64,000 nucleotides of DNA from Streptomyces olivaceus (GTDB lineage: Bacteria; Actinomycetota; Actinomycetes; Streptomycetales; Streptomycetaceae): positions 39,746 through 103,745 of the forward strand of contig NZ_JOFH01000024.1 of NCBI RefSeq assembly GCF_000721235.1, written 5' to 3'. A model generated the notes under the pieces. The model searched no databases, had not been told where the DNA came from, and saw only the letters and a list, made by a program, of their open reading frames with translations. Shown one piece after another: positions 18,544-26,484 of the stretch. The translations under genes were made by a program, and so were the position numbers. Position 1 is the first letter of the stretch. Every line of letters begins with the position of its first letter.

Positions 18544-18569
18544 TGTCACCTCTGCTGGCAGATGTGACA
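18544..18569. promoter_or_regulatory. Inverted repeat between the MFS gene and rbpA
   Basis: TGTCACCTCTGC (18544-18555) and GCAGATGTGACA (18558-18569) form a 12-bp inverted repeat with one mismatch and a 2-bp centre. The tight symmetry looks more like an operator than a terminator. It lies upstream of rbpA and 83 bp downstream of the MFS stop. Confidence 0.5.
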
Positions 18570-18651
18570 TAGCGTTTCGGCGCCTTTGACGCGCAGTAAC
18601 GGTACGCCTGGCAGGCCAAACGCGTACACTACAGCCCTTTCGCGCCGAGCG

Positions 18652-20007
18652 CTAAATCCTTTCGGGTACCGGGTTGCCCGCGTCGCCGATCGCCCGCGCC
18701 ACCGGCACCCGCGCCAGCAGCACGAAACCGATCACGAAGAAGGCCACCAGCGAGATGATGGCGTCCCGGTAGCTCCCCGTCAGCTGGTACGTGAGCCCGA
18801 ACAGCAGCGGTCCCAGCCAGCTCATCCCGCGGTCGCTCAACTCGTACGCCGAGAAGTACTCGGCCTCCTTGCCCGGCGGGACCAGATGCGAGAACAGCGA
18901 CCGCGACAGCGCCTGGCTGCCGCCGAGGACGAGCCCGATCCCGGCCGCCAGGGCGAAGAACCACACCGGCGCTCCGGCCGGCAGGAAGTACCCGGCCGCG
19001 AGCGTGACCGTCCAGGCGACCAGCGACCCCAGGATCGTGCGCTTCGCCCCGTACGTCCGGGCGAGCCGCCCCAGTGCCAGCGCGCCCGCCACCGCCAGGA
19101 TCTGCACCAGCAGCACCGCCACGATGAGCGTGGACTGTCCGAGGCCCAGCTCTTCGGAGCCGTAGACCGAGGCCTGGGAGATCACCGTCTGGATGCCGTC
19201 GTTGTAGACGAGGTACGCCAGCAGGAAGGACAGGGTCAGCGGGCGCCGGCGCATGTCCCGCACGGTCGCCGCGAGCTGCCGGAACCCGGGCAGAGACGCC
19301 TCCCGCGCGGGAGCGCGCCGGTCGCGCAGCCGCCGGAGCGGGATCAGCGCGAAGGCGCCCCACCACAGTCCCGCCGACGCCAGGCAGATGCGGACCGCCG
19401 CGCTCTCGCTCAGCCCGAAGGACTCGTGGCCGGTGTAGAGGACCAGGTTGACGACGAGGACCAGTGAACCGGCCGCGTAGCCGAAGGCCCACCCGCGGGA
19501 GGAGACCGCGTCGCGCTCCTCGGGCGGGGCGATCTGGGGCAGGAAGGAGTTGTAGAGCATCATCGCCACCGACTGCGCGGCGTTCGCGACGATCAGGAGC
19601 AGACCGCCCAGCAGGTAGCGGTCGCCGTCGAGGAAGAACATGCCGGTGGTGGCCGCCGCGCCCGTGTACGCGGCGGCGGCCAGCAGCGGCTTCTTGCGCC
19701 CCGAGCGGTCGGCGGCGGCCCCCACCAGCGGCATGACCAGCACCGCCACGATCACCGACAGGGAGACCGAGTACGCGAAGAACGACCCGGCCCGCACGGG
19801 TATGCCCAACGGGTGGACGTACCCGTCGGCGTCCGCCGCGGACTCGGCCACCGACGTCAGGTAGGGGCCCAGGAACACGGTGAGCACGCTCGTCGAGTAG
19901 ACCGAGCACGCCCAGTCGTAGAAATACCAGCCGCGCTGCTCGCGCCGCCGTTCAGCCGCTTCGTCGGCGCCGCCCGCCGCGTCGCTGTGCAGGGTGTCGG
20001 TGCCCAC
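18652..20007 (-). CDS. MFS transporter, Atg22/UMF1-like
   Basis: A 451-aa membrane protein with about 11-12 helices. The start REQRGWYFYDWACSVYSTSVLTVFLGPYL is the UMF1/Atg22-like MFS signature (vacuolar amino-acid effluxer relatives); GAAADRSGRKKPLLA is the MFS loop 2-3 motif. GTG 20007 is chosen because GAGG lies 9 nt upstream and the upstream frame runs into the next gene in another frame. It is downstream of the glycerophosphodiesterase on the same strand (53-bp gap), probably one operon. Substrate unknown. Confidence 0.9.
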   Translation of the reverse strand: MGTDTLHSDAAGGADEAAERRREQRGWYFYDWACSVYSTSVLTVFLGPYLTSVAESAADADGYVHPLGIPVRAGSFFAYSVSLSVIVAVLVMPLVGAAADRSGRKKPLLAAAAYTGAAATTGMFFLDGDRYLLGGLLLIVANAAQSVAMMLYNSFLPQIAPPEERDAVSSRGWAFGYAAGSLVLVVNLVLYTGHESFGLSESAAVRICLASAGLWWGAFALIPLRRLRDRRAPAREASLPGFRQLAATVRDMRRRPLTLSFLLAYLVYNDGIQTVISQASVYGSEELGLGQSTLIVAVLLVQILAVAGALALGRLARTYGAKRTILGSLVAWTVTLAAGYFLPAGAPVWFFALAAGIGLVLGGSQALSRSLFSHLVPPGKEAEYFSAYELSDRGMSWLGPLLFGLTYQLTGSYRDAIISLVAFFVIGFVLLARVPVARAIGDAGNPVPERI

Positions 20008-20060
20008 CCGTGCCCTCGCTTCCCCGTGAACGCGCGCCGCCCCCGGAACGCGGCCGGGGC

Positions 20061-20828
20061 TCAGACCCAGACGCCGCGGTCCTCCATGACCTTGCGCAGT
20101 ACGTCGATGTGATCGGTCATGATGCCATCCACGCCGAGGTCCAGGAGCCGGTGCATGCGGCCCGGGTCGTTCACCGTCCAGACGTGCACCTGCAGACCGC
20201 GCGCGTGGGCGGTCTGCAGGAAGCGGCGGTCCACCACCGGGACGCCGGACTGCGCCTCGGGCACCTGTGCGGCCACCGCCGAGCGGCGCGCCGCGGCCGG
20301 GAGCCCCCAGGAGCGCAGCCGCAGACCCAGGACGCCCCGGATGCCGTACGAGGTCGCCAGGCGCGCCCCCGCCAGCCGCTGGGCGCGGACCACCCGGGCC
20401 TCGGAGAACGAGCCGACGCAGACCCGGTCCCACGCGTTCGTCCGCCCGATCAGCTCCAGCAGGGGACGCAGCGCCGCCTCCGCCTTCACGTCGATGTTCC
20501 AGCGCACCCCGGGCAGCGCCTCCAGAAGTTCCTCGAAGAGCGGCACCGGCTCCTCGCCCGCCACGCGCGCGTGGCGCACCTCTTCCCACCGCAGGTCGGC
20601 GATCCGCCCGCCCCCGTCCGTCACCCGGTCCAGGGTCGCGTCGTGGAAGGCGACGAGCTTGCCGTCGCGCGTGGCGTGGACGTCGGTCTCGATGTACCGG
20701 TAGCCCGTCTCGACCGCGCGCCGGAACTGCCGCAGCGTGTTCTCCAGGCCGTCCGCCGCGCCGCCCCGGTGGGCGAAGGCGAGCGGGCCGGGATGGTCCA
20801 GGTAGGGGTGGCGTATCGGCGTGGTCAC
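20061..20828 (-). CDS. Glycerophosphodiester phosphodiesterase
   Basis: A 255-aa cytoplasmic GDPD enzyme that hydrolyses deacylated phospholipids to glycerol-3-phosphate and alcohol. Catalytic features near the N-terminus are AHRGGAADGLENTLRQF (HR..E.N) and ETDVHATRDGKLVAFHD (ExD metal site and second catalytic His). The C-terminal VHVWTVNDPGRMHRLLDLGVDGIMTDH closes the TIM barrel. No signal peptide. The GTG start overlaps the stop of the YczE-like gene by 4 bp, so both are translated from one message. Confidence 0.94.
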   Translation of the reverse strand: MTTPIRHPYLDHPGPLAFAHRGGAADGLENTLRQFRRAVETGYRYIETDVHATRDGKLVAFHDATLDRVTDGGGRIADLRWEEVRHARVAGEEPVPLFEELLEALPGVRWNIDVKAEAALRPLLELIGRTNAWDRVCVGSFSEARVVRAQRLAGARLATSYGIRGVLGLRLRSWGLPAAARRSAVAAQVPEAQSGVPVVDRRFLQTAHARGLQVHVWTVNDPGRMHRLLDLGVDGIMTDHIDVLRKVMEDRGVWV

Positions 20829-21499
20829 CGACGCAGTATCGCGCGCCGCGGTGTACCGGCTGCAACGACCGTGCCGCCGGACGGTGCCGCGGGAACGGCG
20901 AACACGCTCAGGAACACCTGGGTGAGCGGACCGATCGCGACGGCGTAGAGCAGGGTTCCGGCACCGACCGTGCCGCCGAGGGCGAAGCCCGTGACCACGA
21001 CGGTGATCTCCACGGCCGTGCGGACCAGGCGCACCGAGAGCCCGGTGCGCCGGTTCAGCCCGGTCATCAGACCGTCACGCGGACCCGGACCGAACCGCGC
21101 GGCGATGTACAGCCCGGTCGCGGCACCGTTGAGCACGATGCCGGCCACCATCATGGCGATCCGCGGCGTCCAGCCGTGGGCGTCGGGCACGATGCCCAGC
21201 GAGGCGTCCATGGCGGCACCGATCACGAGCACGTTGGAGACCGTGCCGAGCCCCGGCCGCTGGCGCAGCGGTATCCACAGCAGCAGGACCGCGGCCCCCG
21301 TGACCGTCAGCACCACACCCATCGACAGACCCGTGTGCTCCGCGATGCCCTGGTGCAGCACGTTCCACGGCTCCAGACCGAGCCCGGACCTGACGAGCAG
21401 GGCGGAACTGGCTCCGTACAGCACAAGACCGCCGTAGAGCTGGATCAGACGCCGCGCGAGCTGCCTGGGCTGCCGTGATCGGCTGGACCGCCTGGACAA
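20825..21499 (-). CDS. YczE/YitT-like membrane protein
   Basis: A 224-aa protein with five or more membrane helices, of the YczE/YyaS family (PWNVLHQGIAEHTGLSMG; FGPGPRDGLMTGLNRRTG signature). TTG 21499 is proposed because GGGGG lies 6 nt upstream; no in-frame ATG or GTG fits. It is divergent from a MocR-type regulator. YczE-like genes are often paired with MocR genes in actinobacteria, so the regulator may control this operon. Transport substrate unknown. Confidence 0.85.
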   Translation of the reverse strand: MSRRSSRSRQPRQLARRLIQLYGGLVLYGASSALLVRSGLGLEPWNVLHQGIAEHTGLSMGVVLTVTGAAVLLLWIPLRQRPGLGTVSNVLVIGAAMDASLGIVPDAHGWTPRIAMMVAGIVLNGAATGLYIAARFGPGPRDGLMTGLNRRTGLSVRLVRTAVEITVVVTGFALGGTVGAGTLLYAVAIGPLTQVFLSVFAVPAAPSGGTVVAAGTPRRAILRR

Positions 21500-21549
21500 G
21501 ATGTGCCCCCTGTGTGGTGGTAGTGGCCTGCTGCATGACACCCTGTGGC

Positions 21550-21576
21550 TTGACGGAGAAGGCCAACCAGGGCCAA
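21550..21576 (+). promoter_or_regulatory. Putative promoter/operator of the MocR gene
   Basis: TTGACG (21550-21555) is a good -35. Just after it, GGCCAA occurs twice with a 10-bp period (21561-21566 and 21571-21576). Direct repeats one helical turn apart over a promoter are typical MocR/GabR binding sites, suggesting autoregulation. The -10 (around 21573-21578) is weak. Confidence 0.5.
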
Positions 21577-21600
21577 TTCGGAGAGGGTGGACTGATTTCC

Positions 21601-23100
21601 ATGGCGCAGTGGACCTCCGCGGTCGGGGCGGGCCAACTGGCCCGGCTGCTCGGCTCGCAGCAGGACCGTCCGGCCGGGCCCGGCACCCGTCGCCCACCCG
21701 CCTATCGTGCGCTCGCCGACGGCATCCGGCTCCTGGTGCTGGAGGGCCGCGTCCCGGTCGCCGCCCGGCTGCCCGCCGAACGGGAACTGGCCCTCGCCCT
21801 GACCGTCAGCCGCACCACCGTCGCCGCCGCCTACGAGGCGCTGCGGGCCGAGGGTTTCCTGGAGTCGCGGCGGGGCGCGGGCAGCTGGACCGCCGTGCCG
21901 GCCGGGAACCCCCTGCCGGCACGCGGCCTGGAACCGCTGCCGCCGGAAGCGCTGGGCTCGGTGATCGACCTGGGCTGCGCCGCCCTGCCCGCCCCCGAGC
22001 CCTGGCTCACCCGGGCCGTGCAGGGCGCGCTGGAGGAACTGCCGCCCTACGCGCACACGCACGGCGACTACCCGGCCGGGCTGCCCGCGCTGCGCACGAT
22101 GATCGCCGAGCGGTACACCGCGCGCGGGATCCCGACGATGCCCGAGCAGATCATGGTGACCACGGGCGCGATGGGTGCCATCGACGCCATCTGCCACCTC
22201 TTCGGCGGACGCGGCGAACGCATCGCGGTGGAGTCGCCCTCGTACGCCAACATCCTCCAGCTGATGCGCGAGGCCGGGGCCCGGCTGGTCCCCGTCGCGA
22301 TGGCCGAGGGACTCGCCGGGTGGGACGTGGACCGCTGGCGCCAGGTGCTGCGCGAGGCCGCTCCCCGGATCGCCTACGTGGTCGCCGACTTCCACAACCC
22401 CACCGGCGCGCTCGCCGACGACGACCAGCGCCGCCGGCTGGTGGACGCGGCCCGGGCGGCGGGGACGGTGCTCGTCGCCGACGAGACGATGAGCGAGCTG
22501 CGGCTGGACGACGACGTGGAGAGGCCGCGCCCCGTCTGCGCCTTCGACCCGGCCGGGTCCACGGTCGTCACCGTCGGTTCCGCGAGCAAGGCCTTCTGGG
22601 CCGGGATGCGCATCGGCTGGGTCCGCGCCGCCCCCGACGTCGTCCGCAGCCTGGTCGCCGCGCGCGCCTACGCCGACATGGGCACGCCGGTGCTGGAGCA
22701 GCTCGCCGTGAACTGGCTGTTCAGTACCGGCGGCTGGGAGCAGGCTGTGACGGTGCGCCGCGCGCAGGCCCGGCAGAACCGCGACGAACTGGTGGCGGCG
22801 GTACGGCGGGAGCTGCCCGACTGGGAGTTCGAGGTGCCCCGCGGCGGGCTGACCTTGTGGGTGCGGACCGGCGGCCTCTCGGGCTCCCGGCTCGCCGAGG
22901 CGGGGGAGCGGGTCGGCGTGCGGGTCCCGTCCGGGCCGCGCTTCGGCGTCGACGGTGCCTTCGAGGGGTATGTCCGGCTGCCGTTCACGGTCGGCGGTGC
23001 GGTGGCCGAGGAGGCGGCGGCACGTCTGGCCGCGGCGGCCCGGCTGGTGGAGAAGGGCGGCGTCGGGGGCGGCGAGGCGCCGGGGACGTTCGTGGCGTAG
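21601..23100 (+). CDS. MocR-family regulator (GntR HTH fused to aminotransferase-like domain)
   Basis: A 499-aa fusion. A GntR winged HTH (about 30-95: YRALADGIRLLVLEGRV, RLPAERELALALTVSRTTVAAAYEALRAEGFLESRRGAG) precedes a class I aminotransferase-like domain (about 120-490). The PLP lysine lies in VTVGSASKAFWAGMRIGW; DFHNPTGALAD and ADETMSELRLD are further PLP-fold motifs. Such proteins sense PLP, sometimes with an amino acid, rather than catalyse. ATG 21601 is chosen because the HTH follows at the usual distance. The divergent target operon is the YczE-like gene plus glycerophosphodiesterase and MFS gene. Confidence 0.93.
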   Translation: MAQWTSAVGAGQLARLLGSQQDRPAGPGTRRPPAYRALADGIRLLVLEGRVPVAARLPAERELALALTVSRTTVAAAYEALRAEGFLESRRGAGSWTAVPAGNPLPARGLEPLPPEALGSVIDLGCAALPAPEPWLTRAVQGALEELPPYAHTHGDYPAGLPALRTMIAERYTARGIPTMPEQIMVTTGAMGAIDAICHLFGGRGERIAVESPSYANILQLMREAGARLVPVAMAEGLAGWDVDRWRQVLREAAPRIAYVVADFHNPTGALADDDQRRRLVDAARAAGTVLVADETMSELRLDDDVERPRPVCAFDPAGSTVVTVGSASKAFWAGMRIGWVRAAPDVVRSLVAARAYADMGTPVLEQLAVNWLFSTGGWEQAVTVRRAQARQNRDELVAAVRRELPDWEFEVPRGGLTLWVRTGGLSGSRLAEAGERVGVRVPSGPRFGVDGAFEGYVRLPFTVGGAVAEEAAARLAAAARLVEKGGVGGGEAPGTFVA

Positions 23101-23214
23101 GCCCGCCGGGTCGCCGCCTCCGCGGAATGAGTCGGCGGACGGGCCCCGACCGGAGGGGCTGCGAAGGCCCGGCGGCCGGGCCCGACCGCGGGCGGTGCGG
23201 GAACGCGGCGCGGT

Positions 23215-23251
23215 GCCGGGGCGAAGCGGTGGGTCGTGCCGCCGCCCCGGC
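23215..23251. terminator. Hairpin between mocR and sffA
   Basis: GCCGGGGCG (23215-23223) and CGCCCCGGC (23243-23251) form a 9-bp stem between two convergent genes. Confidence 0.6.
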
Positions 23252-23258
23252 CACGGCG

Positions 23259-25316
23259 TCAGGAGGTCTCCGCCGCGACCGCCTCAGCGGGGACGGTCTC
23301 CCTTGCGGGAGCGGTGTCTGCCGTAATCGTCTCCCGCGTGGAGGACGTGTCCGCCGGAATGGTCTCCCGCGCGGGAGGGGTGTCTGAGGGGACGGTCTCC
23401 TCGGCGGGAGCAGTGGCCCCGCCGACCGGGTCGGCATCCGCACGCCCCGCCGCTTCCCCCGTGGCCGGAGAGGTTCCGGCGTCCTCCGCGGCCCCCTCAC
23501 GCCTGCCGGCCGCCGCTGCCCGGGCGGTCTGCTTCTCCTTCTCCATGGTCACCGGACTCGAGGCCACCGAATCAGCTGTCGCCGGACTCGTGGTCACCGA
23601 CTCCGTGGTCATCGGTTCCGTCGATCCCGGTGTCATCGGTCCCGGTCCCGGTCCCGTCCGCCCCCGCTCCATCGACCCCGCTTCCCTCTGCACCGAATCC
23701 ATCGCCGTCGGTCCCGTGGGGACCGGCTCCTTCTCCATGGACAGCGGCTCCGGCCCCTCCTTCGCCGCCGCTTCCGGAGGGACCGGGGCCTGCTCCCCGT
23801 CCGCAGGCGTGGTGCGCGGCGGGAGCAGGTCGAGCACCGCCTGCCGGTGGGTGTCGCTGGTCGCGTCGTCGTAGGGGTCCGGAGTGGCCGGGACCTGGAG
23901 GCGGTGCACCGGTCCGCGGCCCAGGCGGGCGTAGCCGCGGCCGGGCGGCACCTGGTCGACGGGCGTGGTGTGCGGGGGAGCGCCCAGCACCGTGGTCAGC
24001 TCGTCCACCGTGGCCGGGCCGAGGACGACACGCGCGCGCGTGTGCTGCCGTACGGCGTCGGTGAGGCCCTCCAGGGCGTCCAGTTGGTCGGCGACGACCA
24101 CGGTCACGTTCGCGGCCCGCCCGTGCCGCAGCGGGACCTGGAGCAGGGTCTGCGGGTCCCTGCGGCCGTCCGTGCCCGCCAGGTGCGTGAAAGCGGTCGG
24201 ACGGTCCAGGAAGACCCACAGCGGGCGCCGGGTGTCGTCCGGCGCCGCCAGACCCTCCTGACGGGCGCGGTTGACGGAGATCAGCCGGCGCTCGGTCTCG
24301 GCGGCTGCCCACTCCAGGCTGGTCAGCGCCCCGGTGAGGCCGCACTCGACGGCCAGCACGCCGTCCCGGCCGACGAGGCAGGCGTACTCGCCGGTGCCGC
24401 CGCCGTCGACGATCAGCAGGTCGCCGTGGTGCAGCGCCTGGAGGGCGACCGAGCGCAGCAGGGTGGACGTGCCGGTGCCGGGCTGCCCCAGGACCAGCAG
24501 GTGGGGCTCGGTCGAGCGGATGCCGGTGCGCCACACGACCGGCGGTACGTCCCGCCGCTCCGCGCCGTGGGTGAGCGGGAGGGTGCGCTGGACCCTGGTC
24601 GGGTCGGTGAAACCGAGGACGGTCTCGCCGGGCGCCGTCACGAAGCGCTGGGCGGCGATGTCGGTGGGCAGCGCCGGGAGCACGTCGACGGTCAGGTGGT
24701 TGGCCTCCTCGTCCCACTCGAAGTGGTACTCGCGTCCCCGGCCGGACTTCGCGGTGAGCAGGTGCTCGATCCGGGCCCGCGTGTCCGCCTCCCCGTCCCT
24801 GAAGTGGGCGGGGTAGCGGATCACCAGGTGGGAGACGCGTCCGCCGTCGTCGAAGCCGTACGCCGGGAACGCCCCCTCCCACGCGCCGCCGTGGGAGTAC
24901 AGCGGGTCGGGGTCCTCGGCGAGCTGGAAGTACGGGACCAGTGCCTCGTAGAGCGACTGCAGGCGCCCGGCCCCGGCGGTGTCGGGGCCCTCGGGCGCCG
25001 CCGGGGTGCGGTCCCTGCCCTGCCAGGCCGCCGCCGCCATCAGCGAGACGACGGCGAGCAGCGGGCCGTACGGCACGAGCGCCACGACCAGGACCACCGA
25101 GGCCACCAGGAACAGCAGCGCGCCGCGCCGGTCCTTGGGGGTCTCGGTCCATCTGCGCCGAGCGGCCGCGGCCAGCCTGCGCAGACCGCGGGCGATCGTG
25201 ATCAACGGCTGGAGGACGTCGGTGGCGCCGTCGGCCGCCGTCCGGGCCAGCTCCCGGCTCCGGGCGAGCTGTGCGCCGCCGTTGCTCAGAATGCGGGGGA
25301 GGGGCCGCCGGGCCAC
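23259..25316 (-). CDS. sffA: SffA, SpoIIIE/FtsK-like septal protein (degenerate P-loop)
   Basis: A 685-aa protein following smeA. Two membrane helices (about 68-95) lie after a basic N-terminus; about 100-480 resemble an FtsK/SpoIIIE-type ATPase. In S. coelicolor the small membrane protein SmeA directs SffA to sporulation septa (established). The Walker A position reads LGQPGTGTSTLL, with Thr where Lys is expected, and the Walker B region LWVFLDRP is also atypical, so ATP hydrolysis is doubtful here. The last 180 residues are a low-complexity tail with ARETIPADT-type repeats. It is separated from smeA by 52 bp. Confidence 0.88.
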   Translation of the reverse strand: MARRPLPRILSNGGAQLARSRELARTAADGATDVLQPLITIARGLRRLAAAARRRWTETPKDRRGALLFLVASVVLVVALVPYGPLLAVVSLMAAAAWQGRDRTPAAPEGPDTAGAGRLQSLYEALVPYFQLAEDPDPLYSHGGAWEGAFPAYGFDDGGRVSHLVIRYPAHFRDGEADTRARIEHLLTAKSGRGREYHFEWDEEANHLTVDVLPALPTDIAAQRFVTAPGETVLGFTDPTRVQRTLPLTHGAERRDVPPVVWRTGIRSTEPHLLVLGQPGTGTSTLLRSVALQALHHGDLLIVDGGGTGEYACLVGRDGVLAVECGLTGALTSLEWAAAETERRLISVNRARQEGLAAPDDTRRPLWVFLDRPTAFTHLAGTDGRRDPQTLLQVPLRHGRAANVTVVVADQLDALEGLTDAVRQHTRARVVLGPATVDELTTVLGAPPHTTPVDQVPPGRGYARLGRGPVHRLQVPATPDPYDDATSDTHRQAVLDLLPPRTTPADGEQAPVPPEAAAKEGPEPLSMEKEPVPTGPTAMDSVQREAGSMERGRTGPGPGPMTPGSTEPMTTESVTTSPATADSVASSPVTMEKEKQTARAAAAGRREGAAEDAGTSPATGEAAGRADADPVGGATAPAEETVPSDTPPARETIPADTSSTRETITADTAPARETVPAEAVAAETS

Positions 25317-25368
25317 TGCTGCCTCCTGGAAGTGCGTACGTGCGGGCGTCGGGCAGGGGAGCGGGGCG

Positions 25369-25563
25369 TCAGAACTTGATTCCGCCGAGAAGGCCCGCCA
25401 GGCTCTCGCCGCCCGCCTTGATGCTCGGGGCGATGGCCGTGCTGGCGAGGTAGAACCCGAACAGCACCGCCACGAGCGCGTGCGAGGCCTTCAGGCCGTC
25501 CTTGCGGAAGAAGATGAAGACGACGATGCCGAGCAGGACCACGCCTGAGATCGAGAGGATCAT
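25369..25563 (-). CDS. smeA: SmeA, small sporulation membrane protein
   Basis: A 64-aa protein with two membrane helices (about 3-20 ILSISGVVLLGIVVFIFF and 27-46) and the family ending SIKAGGESLAGLLGGIKF. SmeA localises to sporulation septa and recruits SffA; mutants show defects in spore chromosome segregation and maturation (established in S. coelicolor). AGGAG lies 8 nt before ATG 25563. The upstream region is unusually AT-rich (25620-25645) with TTGCAC and TATAGAT-like elements on the minus strand, a likely developmental promoter. Confidence 0.93.
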   Translation of the reverse strand: MILSISGVVLLGIVVFIFFRKDGLKASHALVAVLFGFYLASTAIAPSIKAGGESLAGLLGGIKF

Positions 25564-25759
25564 GTGAGTTCTCCTGGTTCACGGGGACAGTCACCATGAG
25601 TACTTCCAGGCTCACAGGATGTATCTATACGATAAAAGGTGCAAACGGGCGAAATTCGCCGGAATTGCCCCGGGTGGCGGAGTACTCCTTGGTCCGGTCG
25701 GGCTTCCCGCGAGCCAGTACCCTGGCGATTCGCACGCACAGTGAGAGGTGGTCCAGTCG

Positions 25760-26152
25760 ATGAGTGAAGCCCCCGACCCCGAGGTCGTGGAGCTGGCGAC
25801 CAAGATCTTCGATCTGGCCCGGCAAGGGCGGACCGAGGAACTGGTGGCGTATGTGGACGCCGGCGTTCCGGCCGACCTCACCAACGACCGCGGTGACTCC
25901 CTCGTCATGCTCGCCGCCTATCACGGCCACGCCGACGCGGTGCGCGCGCTGCTGAGCCGCGGCGCCGACGCCGACCGCGTCAACGACCGGGGGCAGACGC
26001 CCCTCGCCGGTGCCGCCTTCAAGGGCGAGACGGAAGTGACCAGAGCGCTTCTGGAGGCCGGCGCGGACCCCGCCGCGGGAACTCCGTCGGCCGTCGACAC
26101 GGCTCGGATGTTCGCCCGGACGGAGCTGCTGGAGCTCTTCGGCGCTCAGTGA
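25760..26152 (+). CDS. Ankyrin-repeat protein
   Basis: A 130-aa cytoplasmic protein made of about three to four ankyrin repeats: FDLARQGRTEELVAYVDAGV, DRGDSLVMLAAYHGHADAVRALLSRGAD, DRGQTPLAGAAFKGETEVTRALLEAGAD. GAGAGG precedes ATG 25760. Ankyrin repeats mediate protein contacts; a partner cannot be inferred. It is divergent from smeA. Confidence 0.92.
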   Translation: MSEAPDPEVVELATKIFDLARQGRTEELVAYVDAGVPADLTNDRGDSLVMLAAYHGHADAVRALLSRGADADRVNDRGQTPLAGAAFKGETEVTRALLEAGADPAAGTPSAVDTARMFARTELLELFGAQ

Positions 26153-26378
26153 CCGGACGCCGGCGCGGATCTTCTTCAGGTCCCGCCCGTCCACTGTGAC
26201 CAGGTAGAACACTCAAAACGGGGGAGGCGGTACAGGGCCGCCGAAATTTCGGTCGCGGCAGATGTGACCGCCGGGCCATCATGACGACGTGGTTCACGGA
26301 CGTGATGGCTGGGCAGGTGTTGCCGCACCGCGCGGGCCGTGACACGGCCCGCAAGGGCCACCGACGAGAGGCAGGAAC

Positions 26379-26438
26379 ATGGTCTTCGGCAAGCAAGAGA
26401 CGACGGGCGCTCCGACGTGTTGGCGCACGGCCAGGTAA
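26379..26438 (+). CDS. Possible 19-aa leader peptide upstream of the HEAT-repeat gene
   Basis: ATG 26379, preceded by AGGCAGGA, opens a 19-codon frame MVFGKQETTGAPTCWRTAR ending TAA 26436-26438 (TAA is the rarest stop here). It ends 46 bp before the HEAT gene. It may be a real short peptide or an upstream ORF tuning translation of the next gene. No known attenuator codon run (repeated His or Trp) is present. Confidence 0.4.
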   Translation: MVFGKQETTGAPTCWRTAR

Positions 26439-26484
26439 CGCGTGCTCCCCGGTTGCGTCGACGCTTGATGTGAGGCTGTTTCCC

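Noticed and set aside
23258..23760. Repeat-rich C-terminal tail of SffA as a separate repeat element
   Set aside because: The repeats are in frame and code for a disordered tail continuous with the protein.
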